From Selenomonadaceae bacterium (GTDB lineage: Bacteria > Bacillota > Negativicutes > Selenomonadales > Selenomonadaceae): a stretch of DNA of 49,706 nucleotides. The stretch covers positions 1 through 49,706 of the forward strand of contig JAFSOQ010000090.1 of assembly GCA_017446845.1 (NCBI GenBank), in the 5' to 3' direction. How positions within the stretch are numbered: position 1 is the first letter of the stretch; each line of letters begins with the position of its first letter. The notes below the pieces were generated by a model, which made no database searches, was not told the origin of the DNA, and worked only from the letters and a program-made list of their open reading frames with translations. Below, in pieces: positions 43,663 to 49,706 of the stretch. A program made the translations under genes and the position numbers.

Positions 43663-44835
43663 ATGGATAGCAAAGTTTTGTTTAACGTTCAATACGGACT
43701 TTTTGTCTTAAGCGCACGCGACGGCGACAAGGATAACGCTTGCATAATCAACACCGTGACGCAAGTGACTGCCGCGCCGATTACTAAGGACAGAATTTCA
43801 ATCGCCGTGAACAAATCGAACTACACGCACGACGTAATTGCCAAGACAAAAAAATTTACCGCGTCGATTATTTCCGAGGCGGCGACCTTCGATTTATTTA
43901 AGCGTTTCGGCTTCCAAAGCGGTAAAAACGTCGACAAGTTCGCAGACTTCGATAAAGTTCAACGCACCGCCAACGGCACGCTTGCGATAACCGAAGGCAC
44001 GAACTCTTACATCAGCGCAAACGTGATTCAGCAGGTCGAACTTGATACGCATTCGATTTTTATCGCTGAAGTTGTCGACATGGAAAAACTTTCCGACGTT
44101 CCGTCCACGACTTACAATTTCTATCAAGCACACATTAAACCGAAACCCGCCGTTAAAGCTACCGGAAAAACTAAATGGGTTTGCAGAATTTGCGGCTACG
44201 TTCACGAGGGCGACGAGCCTCCGGCAGTGTGTCCGCTGTGCAAGCACCCTTCCACCGATTTTGATAAAGTTGTCGAGTCTGCTCCCGAAGCTCCGAAGAA
44301 AAATAAATTAGCCGGCACTAAAACGGAAAAAAATCTTCGTGAGGCATTTGCGGGCGAATCTCAAGCGCGGAATATGTACACATACTTTGCAAGCGTCGCG
44401 AAAAAGAACGGTTACCAGCAAATCGCCGCGCTTTTCCTTAAAACTGCCGAGAACGAAAAGGAACACGCTAAACTTTGGTTTAAAGCTCTGGGCGAACTCG
44501 GAACTGTGGAAGAAAATCTTTTGCACGCTGCCGACGGCGAAAATTTCGAGTGGACGGACATGTATCCGCGCATGGCTCGTGAGGCTGATGAAGAAGGCTT
44601 CCACGAACTTGCCGAACAGTTCCGCGGCGTCGCGGCTATCGAAAAACACCACGAGGAACGTTATCGTAAGCTGTTGAAAAATGTCGAAGCGCAAGAAGTT
44701 TTCAAGAAAGCGGGCGTCACACTCTGGGAGTGCAGAAATTGCGGACATCTTGTTTTGGGCACGACTGCTCCCAAACTTTGTCCCGTCTGCAATCACCCGC
44801 AATCTTTCTTCGAAGTCAACGCAGAAAATTATTGA
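43663..44835 (+). CDS. Flavin reductase - rubredoxin - rubrerythrin fusion (peroxide/oxygen reductase)
   Basis: 390 residues counted from ATG 43663, set by AGGAGAGG. Order: FMN-binding flavin-reductase-like domain (about 1-150); rubredoxin with CRIC ... CPLC (about 172-195); ferritin-like diiron domain with '[16 protein letters not shown]', 'ENEKEHAK' and '[10 protein letters not shown]'; a C-terminal rubredoxin CRNC ... CPVC. This joins a high-molecular-weight rubredoxin (NAD(P)H to rubredoxin electron transfer) to a rubrerythrin, so one chain could take electrons from NADH to hydrogen peroxide. It would protect this anaerobe from oxidative stress. It has its own promoter and terminator. The flavin cofactor is inferred from the fold. 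Confidence 0.9.
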   Translation: MDSKVLFNVQYGLFVLSARDGDKDNACIINTVTQVTAAPITKDRISIAVNKSNYTHDVIAKTKKFTASIISEAATFDLFKRFGFQSGKNVDKFADFDKVQRTANGTLAITEGTNSYISANVIQQVELDTHSIFIAEVVDMEKLSDVPSTTYNFYQAHIKPKPAVKATGKTKWVCRICGYVHEGDEPPAVCPLCKHPSTDFDKVVESAPEAPKKNKLAGTKTEKNLREAFAGESQARNMYTYFASVAKKNGYQQIAALFLKTAENEKEHAKLWFKALGELGTVEENLLHAADGENFEWTDMYPRMAREADEEGFHELAEQFRGVAAIEKHHEERYRKLLKNVEAQEVFKKAGVTLWECRNCGHLVLGTTAPKLCPVCNHPQSFFEVNAENY

Positions 44836-44854
44836 GCGTCGTTTACATAAAAAA

Positions 44855-44894
44855 AATCAGGCGAACGGTCGATTGACTGCTCGCCATTTTTTTA
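44855..44894. terminator. Bidirectional terminator
   Basis: GGCGA (44861-44865) pairs with TCGCC (44882-44886), with inner GTC/GAC pairing and A/T tracts on both sides. It separates the convergent rubrerythrin and metal-binding lipoprotein genes. Confidence 0.75.
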
Positions 44895-45785
44895 TTGCAA
44901 TGCCTTTGCTAAAGTTAAAGTGTTCGTCAGCATTCTGTCCACGTAGTCAAGTAAATTTTCGGGCTTGGCTTCGCCCGTGACAATCGGGTCGAGTTCAAAA
45001 ATTTGCGCGCCCGTTTCGCGAGCGATTGTTTCCGCTGCCTTGGACGAATATTGCGGCTCCGTGAATATGACTTTGACCGGCAACGAATTTATTTTTTCTA
45101 TCGTCTCGGCAAGTTCCTGCGGTGTCGGCTCGGTGCCCGGTTCGTGCTCAATGACTGCCGCGACTTTTAATCCGAATTCAGCCACAAAATACGGGAATGC
45201 CTCATGGAACGTCACGATTTCTTTGTTCGGCAACATCGTCAGCGAAATGTGAATTTCGTCGCGCAAAGTCGTCAGCTCGTCAACGTAGTCCAGCGTGTAG
45301 CGTTTATATTTGTCGGCGCGTTCGGGGTCGAGTTCGCACAACTTCGACGAAATATTTTTCACCTGCTGAATCGAATAAGTTATGCTCATCCAAACATGCG
45401 GATTGGGCACGCCGTCTTCCACAATCGGAACAATTTCGGGCGAGTCGGACGCGTCGATAATTTTCAGATTGGGATGCGTCTCAATTACCTTGTCCAAAAA
45501 ACTTTCCATGCCCAAACCGTTTACGACGAAAATATCTGCCGTCTCCAAAGTTTTCATGTCTTCGGGCGTCAGCTGATAATCGTGCAGACAACCCGTTTGC
45601 GGCGGCGTCAAGTTCACGACTTCCACGCCCTCCACGCCGCGCGTTATATTCATTACGTCAAGATAAATCGGATAAAACGACGTGACGATTTTCAATTTGC
45701 CGTCGTCTTTTTTATCGGAACCGCAACCGATAAGGAACAAGGAACAATGAACAAGGAACAAGCAGATTAATAAAAATTTTTTCAT
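44892..45785 (-). CDS. Zinc/manganese-type ABC transporter substrate-binding lipoprotein
   Basis: 297 residues of the cluster A-I (TroA/ZnuA) family. A lipoprotein signal peptide ends in LIGC (Cys21). Likely metal ligands are the histidines in 'CLHDYQL', 'NPHVWMS' and 'FHEAFPYF' and the acidic residue in 'IFTEPQYS'. It would catch Zn2+ or Mn2+ outside the membrane for an ABC importer, but no permease or ATPase gene lies beside it. The hydrophobic core of the signal peptide is encoded by four GGAACAA-type heptamers. It starts three bases after the end of the aminotransferase gene and is probably cotranscribed with it. Confidence 0.88.
   Translation of the reverse strand: MKKFLLICLFLVHCSLFLIGCGSDKKDDGKLKIVTSFYPIYLDVMNITRGVEGVEVVNLTPPQTGCLHDYQLTPEDMKTLETADIFVVNGLGMESFLDKVIETHPNLKIIDASDSPEIVPIVEDGVPNPHVWMSITYSIQQVKNISSKLCELDPERADKYKRYTLDYVDELTTLRDEIHISLTMLPNKEIVTFHEAFPYFVAEFGLKVAAVIEHEPGTEPTPQELAETIEKINSLPVKVIFTEPQYSSKAAETIARETGAQIFELDPIVTGEAKPENLLDYVDRMLTNTLTLAKALQ
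45734..45761. repeat. Four heptamers encoding a signal peptide core
   Basis: GGAACAA, GGAACAA, TGAACAA, GGAACAA (28 bases on the plus strand). Read on the minus strand they encode residues of about 8-18 of the lipoprotein signal sequence (C-L-F-L-V-H-C-S-L-F-L). Confidence 0.8.
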
Positions 45786-45788
45786 GGT

Positions 45789-46961
45789 TTAACCTCGATA
45801 CTCGTCGGCGAGTTTTTTGAACAGAGGCAAGGAACATTCAATCGTCTCGGTCTTTATGCAGTAAGCCGCGCGAAAATATCCGGGAGCACCGAAATCCGCG
45901 CCCGGCACCAACAGCAAATCAAATTTCTTGGCGCGTTCGCAAAATGCATAGTCGTCCGCCTCCAAAGCTTTCGGGAAAAGATAAAACGCACCTTGAGGCT
46001 TGACGCACTCGAAACCCGCCGCAATCAATCCGTCGTATAAAAGTTTGCCGTTGCGCTCGTAAGGCGTAATGTCGACGGCTTTGCCCGCGCACTTTGCAAC
46101 GACCAACTGCCATAAGCTCGGCGCGTTCACGTGAGTCAAAACTCTCGCCGCACCTGCAACCGCTCCGAAAATTTTGTCGAAGTCGGCAACTTCATCGGGC
46201 ACGACGATATAACCGATACGCTCGCCCGGCAATGAAAAACTCTTGCTGTAGGAATAGCAGACCAGAGCATTTTTATAAAAATTCGTGACCCAAGGAACGT
46301 CGACGGCGTAAGCCAGCTCGCGATAAGGTTCATCACAAATCAGGAAAATATCTTGACCTTGCGCCTTGAGCATGTCGGTTAATTTCGTGATTGTCTCTTT
46401 GGAATAAATCGCGCCGCTCGGATTGTTCGGCGAATTTATGATGACCGCTTTGGTTTTGTCGCTCAAAAGTTTTTGGAAGTCGTCGAAATCAATTTGCCAA
46501 TCTTCGGGACGCGGCTTGACCACTTTAAGCGCGGCACCGACCGACTCGACGAAAACTTTATATTCGGGGAAATACGGCGCAAAAGTTATGAACTCGTCGC
46601 CCGGCTCGGCAAGAGCTTTGAAACAAATCGTGATAGCCGCCGCCGCGCCGCTCGTGATGAAAATATTTTTCCCCGCGAATTTTGTCCCGAATCGGGCGTT
46701 GATACTTTTGGCAAGTGTTTCGCGGACGTTGGGATTGCCGGGCGCGACCGTGTAGCCGTGAACTGCGGCAGGCTCGCAATTTTGCAGAATGTCAATCGCC
46801 GCGTCGCGAACAAAGTCGGGCGTCGGGACATTCGGATTGCCCAAGCTGAAATCGAAAATATTTTCCTCGCCGACTTCAGCCGCGCGTTTGCGTCCGAACT
46901 CAAAAATCGTGCGGATTGTAGATTTCTTCGTTCCCAATTCATACATCTTGGCTGATACCAT
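45789..46961 (-). CDS. Class I aminotransferase (PLP-dependent)
   Basis: 390 residues, fold-type I. PLP lysine is Lys240 in SYSKSFSLPGERIGY; 'SGAAAAI', 'NSPNNPSGAIYS' and 'CDEPYRELAY' are the conserved cofactor segments, and a C-terminal arginine in 'GYFRAAYCI' binds the substrate carboxylate. The pattern is that of AspC-like aspartate/aromatic aminotransferases; many Firmicutes-type members of this branch are annotated simply as pyridoxal-dependent aminotransferases. Substrate not determinable. It is followed within three bases by the metal-binding lipoprotein gene. GAGGAGAG lies about 10 bases before the ATG. Confidence 0.92.
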   Translation of the reverse strand: MVSAKMYELGTKKSTIRTIFEFGRKRAAEVGEENIFDFSLGNPNVPTPDFVRDAAIDILQNCEPAAVHGYTVAPGNPNVRETLAKSINARFGTKFAGKNIFITSGAAAAITICFKALAEPGDEFITFAPYFPEYKVFVESVGAALKVVKPRPEDWQIDFDDFQKLLSDKTKAVIINSPNNPSGAIYSKETITKLTDMLKAQGQDIFLICDEPYRELAYAVDVPWVTNFYKNALVCYSYSKSFSLPGERIGYIVVPDEVADFDKIFGAVAGAARVLTHVNAPSLWQLVVAKCAGKAVDITPYERNGKLLYDGLIAAGFECVKPQGAFYLFPKALEADDYAFCERAKKFDLLLVPGADFGAPGYFRAAYCIKTETIECSLPLFKKLADEYRG

Positions 46962-47046
46962 ATGAAAAATCTCTCCTCAGATGAAAATTTTTTTAATTTT
47001 AGCATTGTCGACAGGTTTTAGCAACAAGCGGAGTTTTTTCTACCGG

Positions 47047-47096
47047 TCAGGAGTGTGGAATTAGGAATTAGGAGTTAAAATACTAATCACTAAAAT
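47047..47096. repeat. Heptamer repeat upstream of the ABC-HATPase gene
   Basis: GGAGTGT, GGAATTA, GGAATTA, GGAGTTA are followed by CTAATCA and CTAAAAT. It lies between the divergent aminotransferase and ABC ATPase genes and 30 bases before the latter's start. Confidence 0.7.
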
Positions 47097-47126
47097 TTTG
47101 GCAAATGATTCAAAGGAGGAATTTTC

Positions 47127-48245
47127 ATGAACGAAATTATTTTGCGTATAGAAAATTTGCGAAAAGAATACGGCGAAGTTATCCCGCTGAAAAATATCAA
47201 CTTGGAAGTTCGGCGCGGAGAAATTATTTCGATAATCGGCGGGTCGGGCACGGGCAAGACAACTTTTATACGCATGATAAATCTTTTGGAACGACCGACG
47301 GCAGGAAAAATTTTTTTCGCGGGCAAGGAAATTACGGCGGGAAATTTTCAGCCGGAAAAAATGCGGCAACGAATCGGAATGATTTTCCAAGCGTTTAATC
47401 TTTTCGACGGCTTGACGGTGATTGAAAATGCAATCGCCGCGCCCGTCGAGTTAAAAGGACTTTCAAAGCAGGAATCTTACGACAAAGCAAAAAAACTTTT
47501 TGAGCGCGTGGGCTTGTCCGATAAACTTTTCAACTACCCCGATGAATTGAGCGGCGGACAACAGCAACGGGCGGCAATCGTTCGGGCATTGATGATGGAA
47601 CCGGAAATTTTACTGTTAGACGAGCCGACGAGTGCACTTGACCCGACGATGGTCGGCGAAGTTTTGGCGGTTATCCGAATGCTTGCCAAAAGAGATTTGA
47701 CAATGCTGATAGTCACTCACGAGATGAATTTTGCCCGCGAAGTCGCTGACAGAATTTTATTTTTTGCGGACGGAGAAATTTACGAGCAAGGAACGCCCGC
47801 AGAAATTTTCGACGCGCCCAAACGTCCGAAGACGATTGATTTTATTCGGCGGCAAAAATATTTCCACTACGAAATTTTTTCAAGGCACTTCGACTTGCCG
47901 AACATGCAAGGAAGAATTCAAACGTTCTTGGAAAAATACGGACTGGGGGAAAAATATTTGCAACGGCTTCAACTTTGTTGCGAGGAAATTATTTTTGAGA
48001 TGCTCGGCGGCTGTTATGATGCAGGCGATAAAATTTCCATGACGCTTGAAATCGTTTACGTTGAGGCGGAAAAAATTTTGGAAGTGATTTTGATTTGCGA
48101 CGGCAGAGCTTACAATCCGTTCGAGAAAAAAATTTCCGACGACGACGATGATTGGAGCTTGAAAATTTTGCAGGGCTACGCGAAAAATTTTTCTTACGCT
48201 TACGTCGACGGCGCGAATAAAATTTCATTGAGCATTAAAAATTAA
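47127..48245 (+). CDS. ABC transporter ATPase (amino-acid type) fused to a degenerate HATPase-like domain
   Basis: 372 residues. Residues 1-240 form a complete GlnQ-like ATPase: Walker A GGSGTGKTT (38-46), signature LSGGQQQR (141-148), Walker B with E166, H-loop THEM. The extra 125 residues resemble the RsbW-type HATPase tail of the MATE exporter at 9341: 'LCCEEIIFEM' (E286, E287, but E291 in place of the Mg-binding Asn), 'ICDGRAYNP' (324-331), and 'LKILQGYAKNFSYAYV', which aligns with the MATE tail's 'INLIRGLAKNFTYTRV'. ATP binding by this tail is doubtful. No permease gene is adjacent, so its transporter partner is unknown. AAAGGAGGA gives the start. Confidence 0.85.
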   Translation: MNEIILRIENLRKEYGEVIPLKNINLEVRRGEIISIIGGSGTGKTTFIRMINLLERPTAGKIFFAGKEITAGNFQPEKMRQRIGMIFQAFNLFDGLTVIENAIAAPVELKGLSKQESYDKAKKLFERVGLSDKLFNYPDELSGGQQQRAAIVRALMMEPEILLLDEPTSALDPTMVGEVLAVIRMLAKRDLTMLIVTHEMNFAREVADRILFFADGEIYEQGTPAEIFDAPKRPKTIDFIRRQKYFHYEIFSRHFDLPNMQGRIQTFLEKYGLGEKYLQRLQLCCEEIIFEMLGGCYDAGDKISMTLEIVYVEAEKILEVILICDGRAYNPFEKKISDDDDDWSLKILQGYAKNFSYAYVDGANKISLSIKN

Positions 48246-48340
48246 AGTGTAATTTTTCTGCGCGGCAACATCAACGAAAGCTTATCGGGAAATTTTTTTG
48301 TAGGGAAGGGAAAATCTTCAAGGCGTCGAAGTGTGATTGC

Positions 48341-48715
48341 ATGAGACAGGTATTGAGTACATTCAAGGAAAGTTGGAAAATTTTTTCGGTAATCGCGGCA
48401 GTTCTATCTTTGCAATTAATATCGGCGGGACAATTAAAATTGTGCGGTGCAGTCCTAATCGGTGCGCTGTTAAATTTTTTTTATTGGCTGTCGACGGCAG
48501 CGCGACTGGAAGCCGCCGCAAATTCTCCCGCGCCTCAAGCAAAAAAAATTATGTTAATCGGTTTGCTCCTGCGGCTCGGAATGATTTTCGCAGTCTTGGC
48601 GGTTGCCGTTCACATTTCCACCGAACTTTTCTTGGCAACGGCAGTTTCTTTCGGCGTATTTTATTTTGCGTCGCTGTTCGTCCTGGCTCGCTCCGAAATC
48701 AACCGAAAATTTTAA
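48341..48715 (+). CDS. atpI: ATP synthase subunit I (AtpI-like)
   Basis: 124 residues with four predicted membrane helices, no catalytic motif, directly upstream of atpB. Size, helix pattern and position fit the AtpI/subunit I family, which helps assemble the c-ring of F-type ATP synthase. The ribosome site before the ATG is weak. The sequence alone is not diagnostic; context carries the call. Confidence 0.75.
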   Translation: MRQVLSTFKESWKIFSVIAAVLSLQLISAGQLKLCGAVLIGALLNFFYWLSTAARLEAAANSPAPQAKKIMLIGLLLRLGMIFAVLAVAVHISTELFLATAVSFGVFYFASLFVLARSEINRKF

Positions 48716-48773
48716 TCGGTGATTTTTGTTACGGAAAAAATTTTTTGTGCATGATATAAAGGAGGTGCAGTTT

Positions 48774-48839
48774 AATTAGGAATTAGGAAGTAGGAATTAG
48801 GAATTAGGAATAAAAAAAATAACTCCTAACTCCTAACTG
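48774..48839. repeat. Heptamer element between an orphan ribosome site and atpB
   Basis: GGAATTA/GGAAGTA units (48777-48809) face CTCCTAA units (48822-48837). AAAGGAGGTG (48758-48767) just upstream has no start codon after it, while a second AAGGGAGGTG at 48844-48853 serves the atpB ATG. Confidence 0.8.
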
Positions 48840-48859
48840 ATAGAAAGGGAGGTGAATTT

Positions 48860-49534
48860 ATGCATGAAATTGGTGTCCGCGAGACGATAACTTTCCTCGG
48901 CTTGACGTTCAACATCGAGACGCTCAAGATGACGTGGCTGGCAATGGGCATTGTAATTTTAGTCGCGTGTCTTGCCACACGAAACTTGAGAGTCGTCCCG
49001 CAAGGTTGGCAAAATTTTGTTGAAATGATTATCCTCTGGCTCCACGACCAAATTGATGCAATGATGGGCAGACGCGGCAGAATGCTTGCGCCGTTTATCG
49101 TCGGGCTGTTCATGTTTTTGCTGGCGAGTAACTTAATCGGACTGGTGCCGCTCATGGCGTCGCCTACAAATGACTTGAACACGACGCTCGGACTTGCGCT
49201 GTTGGTCGTCTGTATCGTCCACTGCCTCGGACTTTATTTCAAGCGGGGACATTATATCGCGCACTTTTTCCAACCCACGCCGGTTTTCGTCGTCATCAAC
49301 ATGATTGAGGAAATTGCAAAGCCGATAACGCTTGCCTTCCGTCTATTCGGAAATATTCTCGCGGGCGAAATTTTAATCATCGTTTTGCTAAAGCTGATGC
49401 CGATTTGGATGCCGATACCTTCTGTGGCGTGGTTGGCGTTCAGTATTTTTATCAGCTGCGTGCAGGCGGTTATCTTTACAATGCTGAGCATGGCTTATCT
49501 TGCCAACGCAGTTAAGGAAGACCATGCGGAGTGA
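48860..49534 (+). CDS. atpB: F-type ATP synthase subunit a
   Basis: 224 residues, five to six membrane helices. Subunit a forms the ion half-channels beside the c-ring. The essential arginine is Arg161 in the hallmark segment ITLAFRLFGNILAGE, preceded by 'NMIEEIAKP'. The next genes of the operon (atpE onward) should lie beyond the right edge. Within 60 bases of the stop there is a perfect 14-base hairpin and then a terminator-like stem, unusual inside an atp operon. Confidence 0.95.
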   Translation: MHEIGVRETITFLGLTFNIETLKMTWLAMGIVILVACLATRNLRVVPQGWQNFVEMIILWLHDQIDAMMGRRGRMLAPFIVGLFMFLLASNLIGLVPLMASPTNDLNTTLGLALLVVCIVHCLGLYFKRGHYIAHFFQPTPVFVVINMIEEIAKPITLAFRLFGNILAGEILIIVLLKLMPIWMPIPSVAWLAFSIFISCVQAVIFTMLSMAYLANAVKEDHAE

Positions 49535-49590
49535 GTCCCCTCTTTTCAATCAAGAGTGGACTGCGCAGAACCATGATTTATTTTTAGAAT

Positions 49591-49625
49591 CTACTTTTTC
49601 TTTGTTCGGGTCAAAGAAAAAGTAG
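49591..49625. repeat. Perfect 14-base inverted repeat after atpB
   Basis: CTACTTTTTCTTTG (49591-49604) and CAAAGAAAAAGTAG (49612-49625) are exact complements around a seven-base loop TTCGGGT. No T run follows. Confidence 0.85.
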
Positions 49626-49638
49626 CAAAAAGAAAGCC

Positions 49639-49658
49639 CGCCTCGCAGGGGCGTTTTT
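49639..49658 (+). terminator. Terminator-like stem after atpB
   Basis: CGCCTC (49639-49644) pairs with GGGGCG (49648-49653) around GCA, followed by TTTTT. A heptamer repeat starts right after the T run, exactly as after the mcp terminator. Confidence 0.65.
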
Positions 49659-49706
49659 CAGTTAGGAGTTAGGAACAAGGAATTAGGAGTTAGGAGTTAG
49701 GAGTTA
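49659..49706. repeat. Heptamer array running off the right edge
   Basis: CAGTTAGGAG start, then GGAACAA, GGAATTA, GGAGTTA, GGAGTTA, GGAGTTA. The opposite arm would lie beyond the window. Confidence 0.85.

Overview
The window looks like chromosomal DNA of an anaerobic Negativicutes bacterium (Selenomonadales-like, gut or rumen type). This is inference from gene content: a short flavodoxin very like those of Megasphaera, adjacent methylmalonyl-CoA mutase subunits (succinate/propionate metabolism), an exported CbiK-type cobaltochelatase, a flavin reductase-rubrerythrin fusion, meso-diaminopimelate dehydrogenase, and a dnaN-recF-DUF721 cluster. Promoters are of sigma-70 type and most starts have GGAGG-type ribosome binding sites.

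Layout. 1-120 is the tail of an IS110-like transposase, followed by flavodoxin. 1001-13392 is a compact biosynthetic locus on the plus strand: a 2778-residue nonribosomal peptide synthetase ending in a thioester reductase, a MATE exporter fused to an HATPase domain, a DUF362 protein and a free condensation domain. 13511-15652 is ptsH-ptsI. 15792-22216 (minus) holds a membrane protein, ddh, argJ, argC, a pyruvyl-transferase-family protein, a small orphan and a histidine phosphatase. 22355-24190 is a condensation-like protein without its catalytic motif, fused to a Crp-like domain. 24305-27531 (minus) is tRNA-Pro and dciA-recF-dnaN. 27722-30899 (plus) is cbiK and a chemoreceptor. 31140-35512 (minus) is mutA-mutB. 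35513-36048 is a graveyard of gene fragments. 36049-38208 (minus) is panF, yhdT and a CsoR-like repressor. 38312-39000 holds a small protein and a broken calcium-repeat-type gene. 39272-40405 is msrAB, then tRNA-Arg, an alanine/sodium symporter, a tandemly duplicated BrnT/BrnA-like locus, the rubrerythrin fusion, a metal-binding lipoprotein, an aminotransferase, an ABC ATPase fused to a degenerate HATPase-like domain, and atpI-atpB.

The most striking feature is a family of heptanucleotide repeats (GGAGTTA, GGATTTA, GGAATTA, GTGGTTA, GGAACAA and their complements), seen at about eighteen places, usually as an inverted pair of arrays that could fold into a hairpin. They sit after terminators, in 5' leaders, and between a Shine-Dalgarno sequence and a gene. 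In three places they lie inside coding sequence: just before the HHxxxDG motif of an NRPS condensation domain, inside a lipoprotein signal peptide, and in a proline-rich membrane protein.

A second theme is the attachment of HATPase (RsbW-like) domains to transport proteins: one intact on a MATE exporter in the NRPS locus, and one apparently degenerate on an ABC ATPase about 36 kb away, the two being alignable with each other. With the condensation-Crp fusion, these are the best candidates for undescribed biology here.
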